A stretch of DNA of 64,000 bases from Bacteroides faecichinchillae JCM 17102 (GTDB lineage: Bacteria; Bacteroidota; Bacteroidia; Bacteroidales; Bacteroidaceae), in NCBI RefSeq assembly GCF_000614145.1, contig NZ_BAKK01000019.1:1-64000 (forward strand). Reading direction: 5' to 3'. Under the pieces are notes generated by a model. That model saw only the letters and a program-made list of their open reading frames with translations. It did no database searches and was not told where the DNA came from. Made by a program: the position numbers and the translations under genes. Of this stretch, positions 27,651-38,787 are shown one piece after another. Positions within the stretch are counted from its first letter, which is position 1. Every line of letters begins with the position of its first letter.

Positions 27651-30067
27651 CTAGTGTTTGATTCCCTCAAACATATCATTCCTATCTTCTTTGGCTTGCG
27701 AGGATTTGCCTTTGAAGCTATTGAATGTATAACTCAATGTCAGCATGATTTGCGGATATTTGGGCTTGATCTTTGTGTACGAACGCAAATCAGCCGTTTG
27801 GATATCACTGATATAGCAAGCCGACCGGAAGATATCTTTAAATGCCAGAGTGGCTGTGAGCTTCCGTTTGAGCAATTGTTGGCGGACAGCCAGATTGGCA
27901 TACCAGTAAGCGTCGGTCCGTCCCTGGGTGGTGACAGACGGTCCCACGAAACTGCCGTCTAGTTGCAGACGTGTATATTTTCCTAATGTGAAGAGATTGT
28001 TCCACAAAATATCATAATTGGTGCTGGATTCGTTCTTTCCTCCGGCTGCCAGTTCATTCTTTACTTTGTAGTGATAGACGTTGCCGTTAATCGTTGTGTT
28101 CCACCAGCGGACGGGATGCAGCGAGGTACTCAGCTCGATACCGGTAGAATAATCGTGTCCTACATTAGCCATTGAGTCCAACGTGACACCTGCAATATAG
28201 GGAACACGCAAACGCTCGATCTTATCTTTGCGTGTACGATGGAAGAGGGTTGCCGAAACACTGTTCTCACCAAAGGATTTACGGTAATTCATCTCAAAAG
28301 AGTTGATATATTCGGGACGAATATCCGGGTTACCGATCTCGGCGGTGTAAAAGTCACGATACGTTATATAAGGTTCCATGTAGAACAATTGCGGGCGGGT
28401 GGTTCGTCGTGAGAAAGAGAGTAGCAGACGGTGATCGTTCGCGAATGTATAGCCAGATGTACCGATGGAAAAAACTCGAAACGGTTTTTCGTCCGGTTGG
28501 CTCCGGGAACGGAACTTTTCAATACGGTATGCGTATGCTCTCCACGAACACCGGCTTGGGCCTCAAAACGTTTCCAGTTGGCCGATAAGATGGTATAAAT
28601 AGAATTTACACCTTCCTGAAAATAGAATGTATTGTAAATGTCGTCACGCCAATAAAAGCTTTGGTTTTCGGGGTTCCACCATTCCATACTGTAATTACCG
28701 TCCTCCAGATAGGAATAATATTGATATCCGGCTTCCAGTTTGCCGACCTTTTCGAAAGGAAGACTGTAATCGAGGTTCGCTCTCAGCGTTTCCCGATGCT
28801 CTGCTTCGTAAGCGCGATGTCCCTGTTGGCGGTTCCCTTCCAAGTCATTCAAGTCGTTGAAGAAATACTCCAAAGCATGACCACCGTATTTGTAATATCC
28901 GGATGCGGCAATCTGATGACCTTTTTCGTTAAAACGATGTTCAACGGAGAAACTTCCCAGACCGATGTTTTCGTCGTTATCATAATCGTCGATACTGTTG
29001 TAAAGCTCGGTTACAGGTTCGTTGCCTTTGGTCGTGCCTGTTTCTTTGTAAGACATGTCTCCTTTTCGTTTGTTGCCGCCATAGCCACCTTCAAGGTCTA
29101 CGTTGATGGAAGTCTTCGATAGTTCCAGGTTCCATCCGCCTTTCAACGTATAATAATAAGAATCACCCGTACGGGGCCCTACCGAGTGGGAAACTGTGGT
29201 TTGGTCTCCGACTATGGTCGTTTTCTCCTGATCGAAATCACTCTTACGTAAACGGTCTGTCCATTGTCCGCCTACATACCAACGTGAACGATTATTCTGT
29301 TGAGTCAGTAAGAAGTCGATGTTACGGGCAAGCCAGGTACTTCCTGACAGGTTTACCATACCACTTAGTCCCTTCAACGAATGTTTCTTAGTGATAATAT
29401 TGATAATACCTACATCACCGTCCGTATCATGTTTGGCAGAGGGAGTAGTGATAATCTCAATATTTTCGATGTGTCCTGCCGGAATCTGTTCTAACGCTTG
29501 TGTGCCGGAAAAAACGCTTGGTTTGCCATCTATATATACTTTGAAACCTGCACTTCCGCGGAAGGTTATTTCTCCGTCCGCATCCACACGAATGGAAGGA
29601 GTGTTCTCCAGAATGTCTACGGCAGAGCCGACACTGCCTACTATGTTGGTGGAGGCGGCCACTACTTTTTTATCCAGCTTATAGACTAACTGGCGTTTTT
29701 CGGCCACTACTTCTACTTCTGCCAGACCGTTTTCCAGTGGTTTCATCTCTATGTCTCCCAGATTGAGAACTGTGTTATCTGAAATAACCAGATTTTCACG
29801 TGCAATAATGTCATACCCTACCAGACGAATCATCAGAGTATAGGTTCCGGGCTTCACTTTCTGAAGACTGAAAACTCCTTTTACATCGGGGGAGGTATGC
29901 ATCTGTGGGTTGGTATCTCCACTCTTGAACAAGAGCACATCGGCGAAGTCTATTACTTGCTTACTTGTCGCATCAATTAAGCGACCTTTAATCTGAGGAT
30001 CAGCAGGCGCAGCCCATATCATAGCAGATATCAGGCATAAGGCCAATAATGTAGATAGTTTTTTCAT
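27651..30067 (-). CDS. TonB-linked outer-membrane beta-barrel protein of the OMP_b-brl_3 type (frameshift near 28452)
   Basis: Outer-membrane receptor-like protein of about 805 residues once joined. The signal peptide ends near IWAAPAD. A carboxypeptidase-regulatory-like domain follows (about residues 25-105, GRLIDATSKQVIDFADVLLF), then a plug with LENTPSIRVDADGEITFRGS and FKVYIDGKPS, and a long barrel. The frame breaks after FEFFPSVHL. Adding one base near 28452 gives GYTFANDHRLLLSFSRRTTR and then PQLFYMEPYITYRDFYTAE, a signature of this barrel family. No SusD partner is nearby, so it differs from the SusC pairs. The substrate is unknown. A -7 box TATCTTTG is present at 30123-30116 (minus). 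Confidence 0.86.
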
Positions 30068-30162
30068 TTAATAGGAAGTATAGTCATGTTTATTTCTGTT
30101 TCTCTAAAATGACCTCAAAGATAATAACTTTTCGGCATACCTGATATGAATTAGTCTGATAA

Positions 30163-30813
30163 TTATAATATCAGCCAGATGCCAATGATATGTCCGACAC
30201 TTCCTCCCAGACAGAATAGGTGAAAGACTGCATGCATATACGGCTTGCGGAGCGAATAGAATATGGCACCAATAATGTAGGATACTCCTCCTCCCAATAA
30301 CCACCAGAAAGCAGGAGTAGCATTCATGGCTGTCAGATAGTCCATTAGTGGCTTGAGGGCTACGAGAATAGCAGACCCCATTCCTACGAAACAAATTGTC
30401 TCCAGATTGTTGTGTTCTTTGAGTTTAGTAAAGCTCAGGATAAATCCGACGATCGCCGATAGCCAGACAAAAGAGAATATTCCCCATCCCCAACCATCTG
30501 CATGGCGCATAACGAGTAATGTGAAAGGAGTATATGTACCGGCAATATGTAAATATATAGCTCCATGATCGAATTTACGAAGTAATTCTTTCAATCGTCC
30601 CGGACGACTGGCATGATACCACGTTGAACTAATGTAGCAAGATAACATTCCTACTAGATAGACTGAAACGCAGCTCACCGCCCATGTTGGTTCCCTATTT
30701 TCAGCTGCTCTTTTTAGCAGTAAATATCCTGCAATCATTCCAAGCAGAATACCTGAACCATGACTTAGGGCATTCGCCCATTCCTCTCCATTGCTGTATC
30801 GTTTATTTTTCAA
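30163..30813 (-). CDS. PAQR-family membrane homeostasis protein / hemolysin III homolog (TrhA-type)
   Basis: 216 residues with seven predicted membrane helices. Conserved PAQR metal-site residues are visible: NALSHGSGI near the N-terminus, SSTWYHAS, FDHGAIYLHIAGTYTPF, and the C-terminal HAVFHLFCL. Bacterial members are called hemolysin III or TrhA and are linked to membrane-fluidity control rather than proven haemolysis. It lies about 100 bp downstream of the transglutaminase-fold genes, with its own possible -7 box TACCTTTG at 30860-30853 (minus). Confidence 0.88.
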   Translation of the reverse strand: MKNKRYSNGEEWANALSHGSGILLGMIAGYLLLKRAAENREPTWAVSCVSVYLVGMLSCYISSTWYHASRPGRLKELLRKFDHGAIYLHIAGTYTPFTLLVMRHADGWGWGIFSFVWLSAIVGFILSFTKLKEHNNLETICFVGMGSAILVALKPLMDYLTAMNATPAFWWLLGGGVSYIIGAIFYSLRKPYMHAVFHLFCLGGSVGHIIGIWLIL

Positions 30814-30916
30814 AGTTTTTCCTCCGTATGTTCAAATTGTCCTTTGGTTACACAAAGGTAGTGCTTTTTCTAAGAAGAGAAAGAACAAAGGTTTTTTGTT
30901 GTATCGACTCTTGGGC

Positions 30917-32809
30917 TTATTCTTTTCTTAAAACAATTGTTCCATTATATTGCTCTGCCACTTGTTTGCGGAAGTCGATAAAAGCTGTATATTCTTCCGG
31001 ATCATAAACACCTTTGTTCATCAACAGTCGGTGGGTAACAAATATCTCTTTGTCTTTCACCTGAACGGAAGATGAGAATTTACCGAATTTGCTTTGCAGA
31101 CTGACCGGACGAGGAAGTCCTTCAATGGTATAACCTTCGGGCAATGGAATGTGGATGCTGTCTGTGTCCGAAAAACCATAATTGATATGAATAGGATATG
31201 TACGCTTTGCGCTACGGGGGACACTGAATCCTTTACGGAAAACATTGACAGGGATGAACAGCCGGTTGCCTGTTTTATTGCCATATTGGTTACTACTGAT
31301 CACATAATTGAAAGTGATAGACGGATTGGATTCTTTCTGTTCATTAATTTGTAGATTGAGAATATCGGCTTGTGGCAAATTAATATTCGAACGGATACGG
31401 TCCTTCTTTTGATTGGGTTCCAAGTACATGATATCTGCTTCGTCTTCGTATTGAAACAGTCGGGAAATCTCATTTACTTCGATGCGGGTCTCAGTCGTGG
31501 GAGAAAGGAGGACTTTGGCCGCAATAGTTTGTGTGTTTAGTGAATCCGGATAGGTAGGCAGACGATAGATCCGTCCTCCTGTAGCCTCGATCAGTAACGC
31601 GTCGTGGCCTGCAATGCCTTGGTGCACATATCCGAAGGGGAGCTCTGCATTGGTACATTCCAGCCAGAGTGTATCTTGCGGAAGAGGAACATGCAGGATA
31701 ACATGATTCATCTGGTTCGGACTTGAGAAGTCGGGAATGAGCCGCTCATTTTCGGTGCTGATGGCAGTATAGGTAGAAGAAATACCTAGTTCTTTCAACA
31801 TGGCACGCATATAATTGGAGAGTCCTTTGCAATCACCGAATCCTGTACGGCAAACATCAGTGGCAGCAATGGGCTGCAAGCCGCCAATTCCTAGCTGAAT
31901 GCTGACGTAACGTGTGTTTTTTGCCAGATAGTCGTACACTGCTTTCACTTTCTCCCGGTCGGTGGAGCAATTAGCCGTCAGTTCATGCAGGGAATTCCGG
32001 AAAGGTTCGGTCAGCAAGTCACGTCCTTCGAGCAATTTGTTTTGCCATTCTCCAAATTTCTGCCAAGTGCTCATGTCTCCTACGGTCTTGTCGTATTGAA
32101 AGGTAGAAGGGGAAAAATGTACACATGGAAACAGCTGCGCAAAAGAAGGACCGAACGGTTCTTTTTCGATTGCTGGCAGTTTGGTAGCTGTGGCTTCGAT
32201 AATCTGCTGTCCATCCGGACCGGTAGACTCTTTCACCTGGATGTTCTTTCCTTTAGTGTATTGTTCATAATACCGGCAGGTTTGTTCGGCAGGCAACTCA
32301 ATCCGGTAAGAAGCTTTTTCTACTCTTTGGCCGAAGCTGAACTGGGGTAGGAAAGGCGGATAACCGATGAGACCGTTGGTGCATTTTACTTCCCATTCGT
32401 ATCTCACAGTAAAAGGCAAAGAAGGATAGTTGCAGTCGTACACATAGAAATAATCATCCGAAGCGAGTGAACCGGAGTATTCGCTCTTCTGAAGATTTGA
32501 TTTCTTAATCTTCCGTACGCTTTGCCCGGTGGCATTAAATATCTCTCCGGAAAACTTCTGCAAGGAACTGAACATGTCACAACGACAAATAAACCGGGCG
32601 TCTTCCATCCCTTTGCGATTGAGAATGGTGATGGTGATGCTCTGCTTTTCTACCGATTGCGTCATCGACTTACAAATGATTTCTGTGTGCATATCCTGTA
32701 CGATGGAGATGAGATCGGACTGCACACCCTGCGCTTGTGCGAAGAGTGTAAAAAGGCTTAAACAGGCGTAGGATAGAAGTCTGGTTATTGGATTTCTGGA
32801 ATGATTCAT
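30917..32809 (-). CDS. DUF3857/transglutaminase-like secreted protein with intact catalytic triad
   Basis: 630 residues: signal peptide (to about AQAQ), DUF3857 beta-sandwich (about 40-230), transglutaminase-like cysteine-protease fold (about 270-400), and a C-terminal DUF3858-type beta domain. The catalytic set is visible as Cys327 in GFGDCKGLSN, His369 in QMNHVILHV and Glu384 in LWLECTN at the acidic position. It could be a periplasmic transglutaminase or peptidase; the family function is not established. It is the third and last of three paralogs on one strand, with a 33-bp gap from the second. The two upstream paralogs have lost these residues. Confidence 0.88.
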   Translation of the reverse strand: MNHSRNPITRLLSYACLSLFTLFAQAQGVQSDLISIVQDMHTEIICKSMTQSVEKQSITITILNRKGMEDARFICRCDMFSSLQKFSGEIFNATGQSVRKIKKSNLQKSEYSGSLASDDYFYVYDCNYPSLPFTVRYEWEVKCTNGLIGYPPFLPQFSFGQRVEKASYRIELPAEQTCRYYEQYTKGKNIQVKESTGPDGQQIIEATATKLPAIEKEPFGPSFAQLFPCVHFSPSTFQYDKTVGDMSTWQKFGEWQNKLLEGRDLLTEPFRNSLHELTANCSTDREKVKAVYDYLAKNTRYVSIQLGIGGLQPIAATDVCRTGFGDCKGLSNYMRAMLKELGISSTYTAISTENERLIPDFSSPNQMNHVILHVPLPQDTLWLECTNAELPFGYVHQGIAGHDALLIEATGGRIYRLPTYPDSLNTQTIAAKVLLSPTTETRIEVNEISRLFQYEDEADIMYLEPNQKKDRIRSNINLPQADILNLQINEQKESNPSITFNYVISSNQYGNKTGNRLFIPVNVFRKGFSVPRSAKRTYPIHINYGFSDTDSIHIPLPEGYTIEGLPRPVSLQSKFGKFSSSVQVKDKEIFVTHRLLMNKGVYDPEEYTAFIDFRKQVAEQYNGTIVLRKE

Positions 32810-32842
32810 TATGTATATAAAGTTTTTTAAGATGGGGATTAT

Positions 32843-34848
32843 TTATAACTTTCTCAGTACTACCATTTCATTGTTTTTATTGGTGAGCTTTTCCCAGAAA
32901 GCTTTCACGTCTTGATACTCATCAGGCAGATAGAATGATTTGCTGGAAGAAAACACATATTCTATTTTTATTGCATCCTGTTCTTGGGATATGTTGTATT
33001 GGCAGATACTTTGTCCGTCTTTTGCTATGAGTTTCATAGGTTTGGGAATTTCTTCGATTACATAGCCTTCAGGAATTCTTAGAAGTGTAGTCTGGAACAA
33101 TTGGTTGTTATATGGTATTTCTATGGGAAGCTTTCGCTCTGCTTGTGTGAATGGGCATTTGCGACATGAAGGAATACCAGCGGATTGACGTAAATGTGAT
33201 TGTCACTTACTGTCAGTTGTTTCTCAAATTCAAAGAATTCTGTAACGTCAGGTGAGAATGACCGCCCATTTTTTGCCTGGAATTGCTTGATATTGATGCC
33301 TTCTGTTGTTTCCAGTTCGCTTATAAAGGCCGTACTGTCTTTGGCATTATGATAACGTTTCCGAAACGAGTACGTATCTAATCCGGTATACTGAGTCAGC
33401 CTGGTTCCTTTGATTTTTCCTTCCGGACAAATGTATCCGTCTACCTTCGAGTCGATTTGATGTTTACCCAGCCGGCTCAGGTTTACCCAATAACTTGCTC
33501 CCATATCATGGATGATACGTGCCTGATCTACCATAAGTATAGGAGATAGGACATTTATGAACCCGTAATCTATTGAACCATCTAAAAAAACAAAAGTGCT
33601 GTCAGTATCAGCAATACCTACAATAAAGGTGTTTAACTTCAGAATAGAAGGGTGGCTGATGGGTAATTTTCCTGCATCTCTCCTGCTCATAACCACTGGA
33701 TAACATGGAATCTGTGCGTCACGAAGCATACTCATCAATATAAAATTGAAGTCGGCATTGCTGCCTGTTTGATTTTTTATTACTTTTTTTACTTCATTTC
33801 CATATAGGCTGTATTGTCCATTCCAGGATAGCTTCTCTTTGAGGAAAAGAAAGATTGCGGATATTTGTTCCAGTTGGCTAGGTAATTTATCCAGGTGCAG
33901 TGACTTCATTTCTTTGTGGTAAGGATTGCGCATACTGAGTAATCCGCCAAAACTTTCATTTTCTAACAGCATTCTATCGATATCATTCCACGTTTGGGTA
34001 AATGAATGATAGGGCTCTCCCGGAATTTCAAGTCCTTTGATTTCGAGATTGACACCGCTCAGGTAGTCATCTACGCACCAGATATAATTATCAGCATGAA
34101 GAGCTGGTAATTGCTTGCCGGTGAATAGTAAATAGTCTCCTTTGCATTCTATCGTTCCTGGAGGATAGGGCGGTTCGAGCATGAATAATTGACGGGTTGT
34201 TTCTTTTTTAGGGGTTAGGCTATAGCTGCCTTGTACCTCTAGATTGTATTTAAAATATTCGGGTATTGTTATTTCATATTGAGCCAAAAGGACCGGAATA
34301 TTCCTTTGAGCTTTCCAAGGAGCTATGGTAAAGAAAAAATCAGAATGTAATTGAAACTTATATTCGAATACTGTTCCTTGCTTGACAGCAGGTATGGAGA
34401 ACTTAGTCAGCATATATTCGTCGTTTAGCCGTTCTTTAAAAATAAGATCGTTTTTTAGTTTGGTGCGTACAATTTCTCCTTTTTCCAGATTGTAGGCTGA
34501 TGCGTCAATTTGTTTGACAGTCTCTCTTAAGCGATTGTCTTTTATATTCAGGTAATATGGAATGCTGATGTTAGCATGAGATACCCCATTAGGCTTGAGT
34601 ACTTTGACCTTGAACTCGTAATCATATACCAGGTGGAACTGCCGGTCGCTGAAAATATAGTTTACACTACATTTGGAATAAAGTACAACTGCCGTAGCGG
34701 ATGTGTCAGGAGTATACTCGGTCATGGCCAACTCTTCTAAGGTGGGATGGTTGTATTTTGTGTTAGGTTCGATAGTAGCGACCTTAGTCTGATGGGCGGA
34801 ACCTTGCCAACCTAATAACAACATGGCAAACAGTAGTATCAGTTTCAT
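32843..34848 (-). CDS. DUF3857/transglutaminase-fold protein, catalytic residues lost, middle paralog (frameshift near 33158)
   Basis: The signal peptide begins MKLILLFAMLLLGWQ. A DUF3857 domain is followed by a transglutaminase-like fold and a C-terminal beta domain ending ENKLTNKNNEM-like, KKL-type basic. Against the third paralog, the catalytic GDC is replaced by GSN in TGSNADFNFILMSML (Cys to Asn) and NHVI by NTFI in LKLNTFIVGI (His to Thr). Only the Asp in FVFLDGS remains, so it is predicted to be non-enzymatic. One missing base near 33158 separates the last 86 residues; the repaired junction reads CPFTQAERKLPIEIPYNNQ. It is 18 bp from the first paralog. Confidence 0.85.
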
Positions 34849-34866
34849 ATTATTTGCAGAATGGAA

Positions 34867-36877
34867 TTATATTTTTTTCAGTACAATAGTCGCTTTATTC
34901 TTATCAATCATTTTGGTCCATATATCTTGTATCTGTTTGTATTTATCGACAGGGAACAGATAGGATTTCAGGATGAATAGATAATTCAGCCGGATCTTAT
35001 TCTCTGCTTTCTCTATCATATATCTACATTGCAGATCATTACTGTCGTTTTTGATAAGTTGCGACTGGGGTAGCTCTTCCACTGTGTATCCTTCTGGAAT
35101 GGTGAGAGTAGACGATACTACAAAACTATATGGATAGGGGAACTCGACAGGAAGCACTCTCTCTGCCTGGAAGAAGGATTCTTATCTACGTGTGTGAAAA
35201 TCATCGGATTAACATATAGTCGGTCTCCGGATGTTCCCGCTTTTAGGGTGAAATCTGTTACTTCTTCCAATTGTGCGAGATCGTCAGAAATGTTTTGGAT
35301 CCTCGTATTGCTAAAGACACTTTTGTCATTTTCCGGAGCATCGGCTGATTCTTTTTTGTGTAGCTTCCGTTGCTGAAATTCCAATGCCTGATGTCCGGTA
35401 AAGGAGGATTTACGCTTCCCTTTAATCTCTGTTCCTTCTATAGCAGCTTCAATGGAAATTAATACAGCGCTATTTGAAAGCTTGGTCAGATCCACCCATT
35501 TCTTTTCTTCCGTTTCCGGTGAACCAAGCATGTACGCTTGACTTACGGTTAGCTCAAGTGGCAATACATTGAGTGTCGGAATCTCCATTGAGCTGTCTAG
35601 GTAGATATATTTATTGTTGTCCTGGTCGTAAACGGCAACAACAAACGTGTTCAGCTTCTGAATAGAGGGATAATTGATGGGAAGTATTCCTGCTGAACGG
35701 TGGCTTATAACAACAGGATAGGCTGAAAAACCGAAGTCCTTGAGTATACTGATGAGCACGAAGTTTAGATCGGCATTACTACCTTTTTTCTCTTTTAGCA
35801 CTTTAGAAGGATTTATACCGTATAACCTGTAAGTACCATCCCATGCCAGATTCTTTCTCAGTACCTTAAATGCGGTGATAATTTTCTGGTTAGTGGTCAT
35901 ATCACTGGAGAAATCGCGTTTGGCATCCTCTCTGAAAGGATTGGTCATCGACATAAGCTGACCGAACGGTTCGTATTCGATGTTCATAAGTCGTTTCTCT
36001 ATATCCGACCACTTCTTGCTGATAGGACGGTATTCCTGTCCTGGAAAGTTGGTGCCTTGCATGTCGAAACTAATCTGCACTTTGTAATCTTCCGGACACC
36101 AGCAGTAGTCTTCCTTTTGTTTAATGGCTGGAAGGTTCTCGCTAGTGAATGTTAATTGATCACATTTAACGAAGAATACATCTGCCGAACCAGCTCCACC
36201 GGGTCCATAGTTGGATGCATGCATGGTGGCTTGTTTTTTATCTGTTTTTATCAAGTCGCTCCCACGACTTTCGATGTTGAAGATATATACCAGGGGAATA
36301 GTGATTTCGTACTGATTGTAAACTACCGGGATTTCTTGTTGCATATACCAATTGGGTATTTCGATGTAACTGGTGGTTGTCATATAACGGTATTCGATCA
36401 CCGTTCCGGCTTTTACTGCGGGAAGAGAGAATTTCAAGACTTTGATATTAGGGTCTACTCGTTCGTCAGATATCAGGTCACTGGTGAGTGCAGTCTTGAC
36501 AATCTTTCCATTTTCCAAGTTATAACTGGCTCCATCCAGTTTTTCTATTCTGTCAGCTTCTTTATGTGTGTCTGTAGGAGAGTAGTATGGGATGGCGACA
36601 TCTGCATAAGAGGTTCCTTGTGATTTCAGAATTTTCACTCGAATTACTTGTTCGGTATGTAGCTTGAAAAAGTCATTGTAAGTGAAATAGGTTTTCCCTT
36701 GATGAAGAAGGCATACGGCTGTAGCTGTGGTGTCGGGGGCATAAGTAGTCAGGATAATTCTTCTTTAGTAGGTTTGCCGTATTTTAAGTTGGGCTTGAGA
36801 ACGGGATCGCTTTGTTGTGCTAGAGCATACGATATGCACAGAAATAAATAAGTGCATAGTGTGAATAGTTTTTCCAT
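34867..36877 (-). CDS. DUF3857/transglutaminase-fold protein, catalytic residues lost, first paralog (frameshifts near 35177 and 36752)
   Basis: The start at 36877 (MEKLFTLCTYLFLCISYALA) encodes a clear signal peptide. The frame breaks after PTKEELS and resumes as TTYAPDTTATAVCLLHQGKT when one base is added. It breaks again after HVDKNP, resuming FFQAERVLPVEFPYPYSFV. DUF3857, transglutaminase-like and C-terminal beta domains are present. As in the middle paralog, GSN replaces the GDC motif (KKGSNADLNFVLISIL) and NTF replaces NHV. It is the first gene of the three-gene run, with a promoter just upstream. Confidence 0.84.
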
Positions 36878-36903
36878 ATTCTTGTGTGTTGTTCATACTA
36901 TCA

Positions 36904-36935
36904 CAAATTTAGGAAAAAAAAGAGAAAGAACCAAG
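36904..36935 (-). promoter_or_regulatory. Probable promoter of the DUF3857 gene run
   Basis: Minus-strand -7 box TAAATTTG (36911-36904), with CTTG (36935-36932) as a one-mismatch -33 box at 20-base spacing, 27 bases before the ATG at 36877. It overlaps the ddh terminator hairpin. Confidence 0.5.
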
Positions 36936-36948
36936 CCTTTCTCTTTTT
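36916..36948 (-). terminator. Terminator of ddh
   Basis: Inverted repeat aaaaagagaaag and ctttctcttttt with A/T tracts on both sides, 24 bases past the ddh stop. Confidence 0.7.
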
Positions 36949-36971
36949 ATTTTCATCTTTAGGGTAAAGAT

Positions 36972-37871
36972 TTATACGAGATGTCCGATCCACTCTTCGC
37001 GGTCGCCTGGAAGCAGGTCGATTACCGGAACTTCTACCATGGTATAACAACCCGGTTGCTGTTTCATAGAAGCGCGTGCTACGCATACTAATACTTGTGC
37101 AGTCAGCGCAGGATTGTTGATACGCATATTGAATTCGAATAACTGGTTTTGAGTTTTTCCGGATACTCCTTTGCGAGTCAGGTTCACCCCATGTCCCATA
37201 TCCAGCAAAGCGTCTACACTCGGCACGAGTTTTACGTGTGTTTCGTCATTCACAAAATAAGGGTCTGCTTTGATGGCTGCTGCCACTTCTTCAAACTTAT
37301 ATCCGTCCTTCAATTCGATATATACCATACGGCGATGAATACCGGTTCCTGTCGGGATAGTCATAGATAAAGCGGCTTTCACTCCATCAACAGCTTTTAC
37401 GGCAACGGTGTGTCCCATACTCATACCGGGACCGAAGTTGGTGTATGTGATACCTTTCGGAGCGATTGCTTCGAGCATGGTACGTACGATAGAGTCACTT
37501 CCCGGATCCCAGCCTGCAGATATGATCGATACAGCTCCATGTGCTTTGGCTGTAGCATCCAGTGAACGGCGTAAATCTACAATGCCAGTATGAATGTCGA
37601 AACTATCGACCGTATTAATACCCATTGCCAGGTATTCTTTGGCATATTTCTCTACGCTGCGAGTCGGAGTACAAAGTATGGCAACTTCTACACCTTCCAA
37701 CTCTTTGATATCTTTCACTACTGCATACTTTGCTAGTTCTTCCGGCATGTTTTCTGCTCCTGCACGACGAACAACACCCGCTATTTCAAAATCAGGTGCA
37801 GCTTGAAGGGCCTCAAGTACATAGTGCCCGATATTACCATAACCAACGATGGCGGCTCTTACTTTTTTCAT
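36972..37871 (-). CDS. ddh: Meso-diaminopimelate dehydrogenase
   Basis: NADP-dependent enzyme making meso-diaminopimelate from tetrahydrodipicolinate in one step, for lysine and peptidoglycan. The 299 residues have an N-terminal Rossmann motif VGYGNIGHYV. Family signatures CTPTRSVEKYAKEYL, VDSFDIHTGI and SAGWDPGSDSIVR follow, then GPGMSMGHTVAVKA. It is transcribed alone, divergent from ruvA. A -7 box TAATTTTG lies at 37921-37914 (minus). Confidence 0.96.
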   Translation of the reverse strand: MKKVRAAIVGYGNIGHYVLEALQAAPDFEIAGVVRRAGAENMPEELAKYAVVKDIKELEGVEVAILCTPTRSVEKYAKEYLAMGINTVDSFDIHTGIVDLRRSLDATAKAHGAVSIISAGWDPGSDSIVRTMLEAIAPKGITYTNFGPGMSMGHTVAVKAVDGVKAALSMTIPTGTGIHRRMVYIELKDGYKFEEVAAAIKADPYFVNDETHVKLVPSVDALLDMGHGVNLTRKGVSGKTQNQLFEFNMRINNPALTAQVLVCVARASMKQQPGCYTMVEVPVIDLLPGDREEWIGHLV

Positions 37872-38122
37872 CCTTTAATAGGTTTTAATGAACAAATTTC
37901 TTTCTAATTGCTGCAAAATTAAACATTTTATTATAAACTATTGTTTTCTGACTAATATTTTTTTTATTAGTTTAATGAGAATGGGGGGATTGCTTGGAAA
38001 TCGGGTTTTGTATTACACAACTTTTTCTTTGGATTAGAGAGGTTGTTCCTTAATCAGTTATACAATAAAATTTCGTCTGCTGTTATTGCGCATGAAAAAT
38101 ATTTTATTGCCGATAAACTTCA

Positions 38123-38154
38123 TTTGCGAGGCTGAAAAATAAAGTATACATTTG
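38123..38154 (+). promoter_or_regulatory. Promoter of ruvA
   Basis: TTTG at 38123-38126 and TACATTTG at 38147-38154 with a 20-base spacer, a full match to the Bacteroides consensus. The ATG follows after 7 bases, so the transcript must be nearly leaderless. Confidence 0.75.
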
Positions 38155-38161
38155 TCCCATT

Positions 38162-38767
38162 ATGATAGAATATCTTAGAGGCGAGATTGCCGAGCTAAGT
38201 CCGGCAACCGCAGTAATTGATTGTAACGGGGTAGGATATATTGCTAATATATCGTTGAATACTTATTCTGCTATTCAGGGAAAGAAAAACTGCAAGTTGT
38301 ATATTTACGAAGCTATTCGTGAAGATGCTTATGTGTTGTATGGATTTGCCGAAAAGCAGGAACGAGAGCTTTTTTTGTTGTTGATCTCCGTATCGGGTAT
38401 TGGTGGAAATACGGCACGTATGATTTTGTCTGCACTCTCTCCGGCCGAATTGGTGAATGTGATTAGTACGGAAAACGCTAATCTGTTGAAAACGGTGAAA
38501 GGGATTGGGTTGAAAACTGCACAACGTGTTATTGTCGATTTAAAAGATAAAATAAAAACAATGGGAACAATTACTGCAAGTGGAGGTGCTTCTGTTGGAA
38601 TGCTGTCATCACCTGCTAATGTAGAGGTGCAGGAAGAAGCTGTGGCTGCCTTGACTATGCTTGGTTTTGCTACGGCTCCTTCACAAAAAGTGGTGTTCGC
38701 CATTTTGAAGGAGGAACCGGATGCACCTGTTGAGAAGGTTGTTAAATTGGCTTTGAAGAGACTGTAA
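38162..38767 (+). CDS. ruvA: Holliday junction DNA helicase subunit RuvA
   Basis: Tetrameric junction-binding subunit of the RuvAB branch-migration complex. The 201 residues include the N-terminal OB fold ([20 protein letters not shown]), two helix-hairpin-helix motifs ([13 protein letters not shown] and [13 protein letters not shown]), and the C-terminal three-helix domain that contacts RuvB ([12 protein letters not shown] to VVKLALKRL). The start is fixed by a promoter 7 bases upstream. ruvB is not in the window. Confidence 0.97.
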   Translation: MIEYLRGEIAELSPATAVIDCNGVGYIANISLNTYSAIQGKKNCKLYIYEAIREDAYVLYGFAEKQERELFLLLISVSGIGGNTARMILSALSPAELVNVISTENANLLKTVKGIGLKTAQRVIVDLKDKIKTMGTITASGGASVGMLSSPANVEVQEEAVAALTMLGFATAPSQKVVFAILKEEPDAPVEKVVKLALKRL

Positions 38768-38787
38768 GAGTCGGGAATAAAAAGAAT

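Noticed and set aside
30163..30813. Calling the PAQR protein a haemolysin toxin
   Set aside because: The family name is historical. The sequence is a seven-helix membrane protein with conserved metal-site residues and no toxin features.
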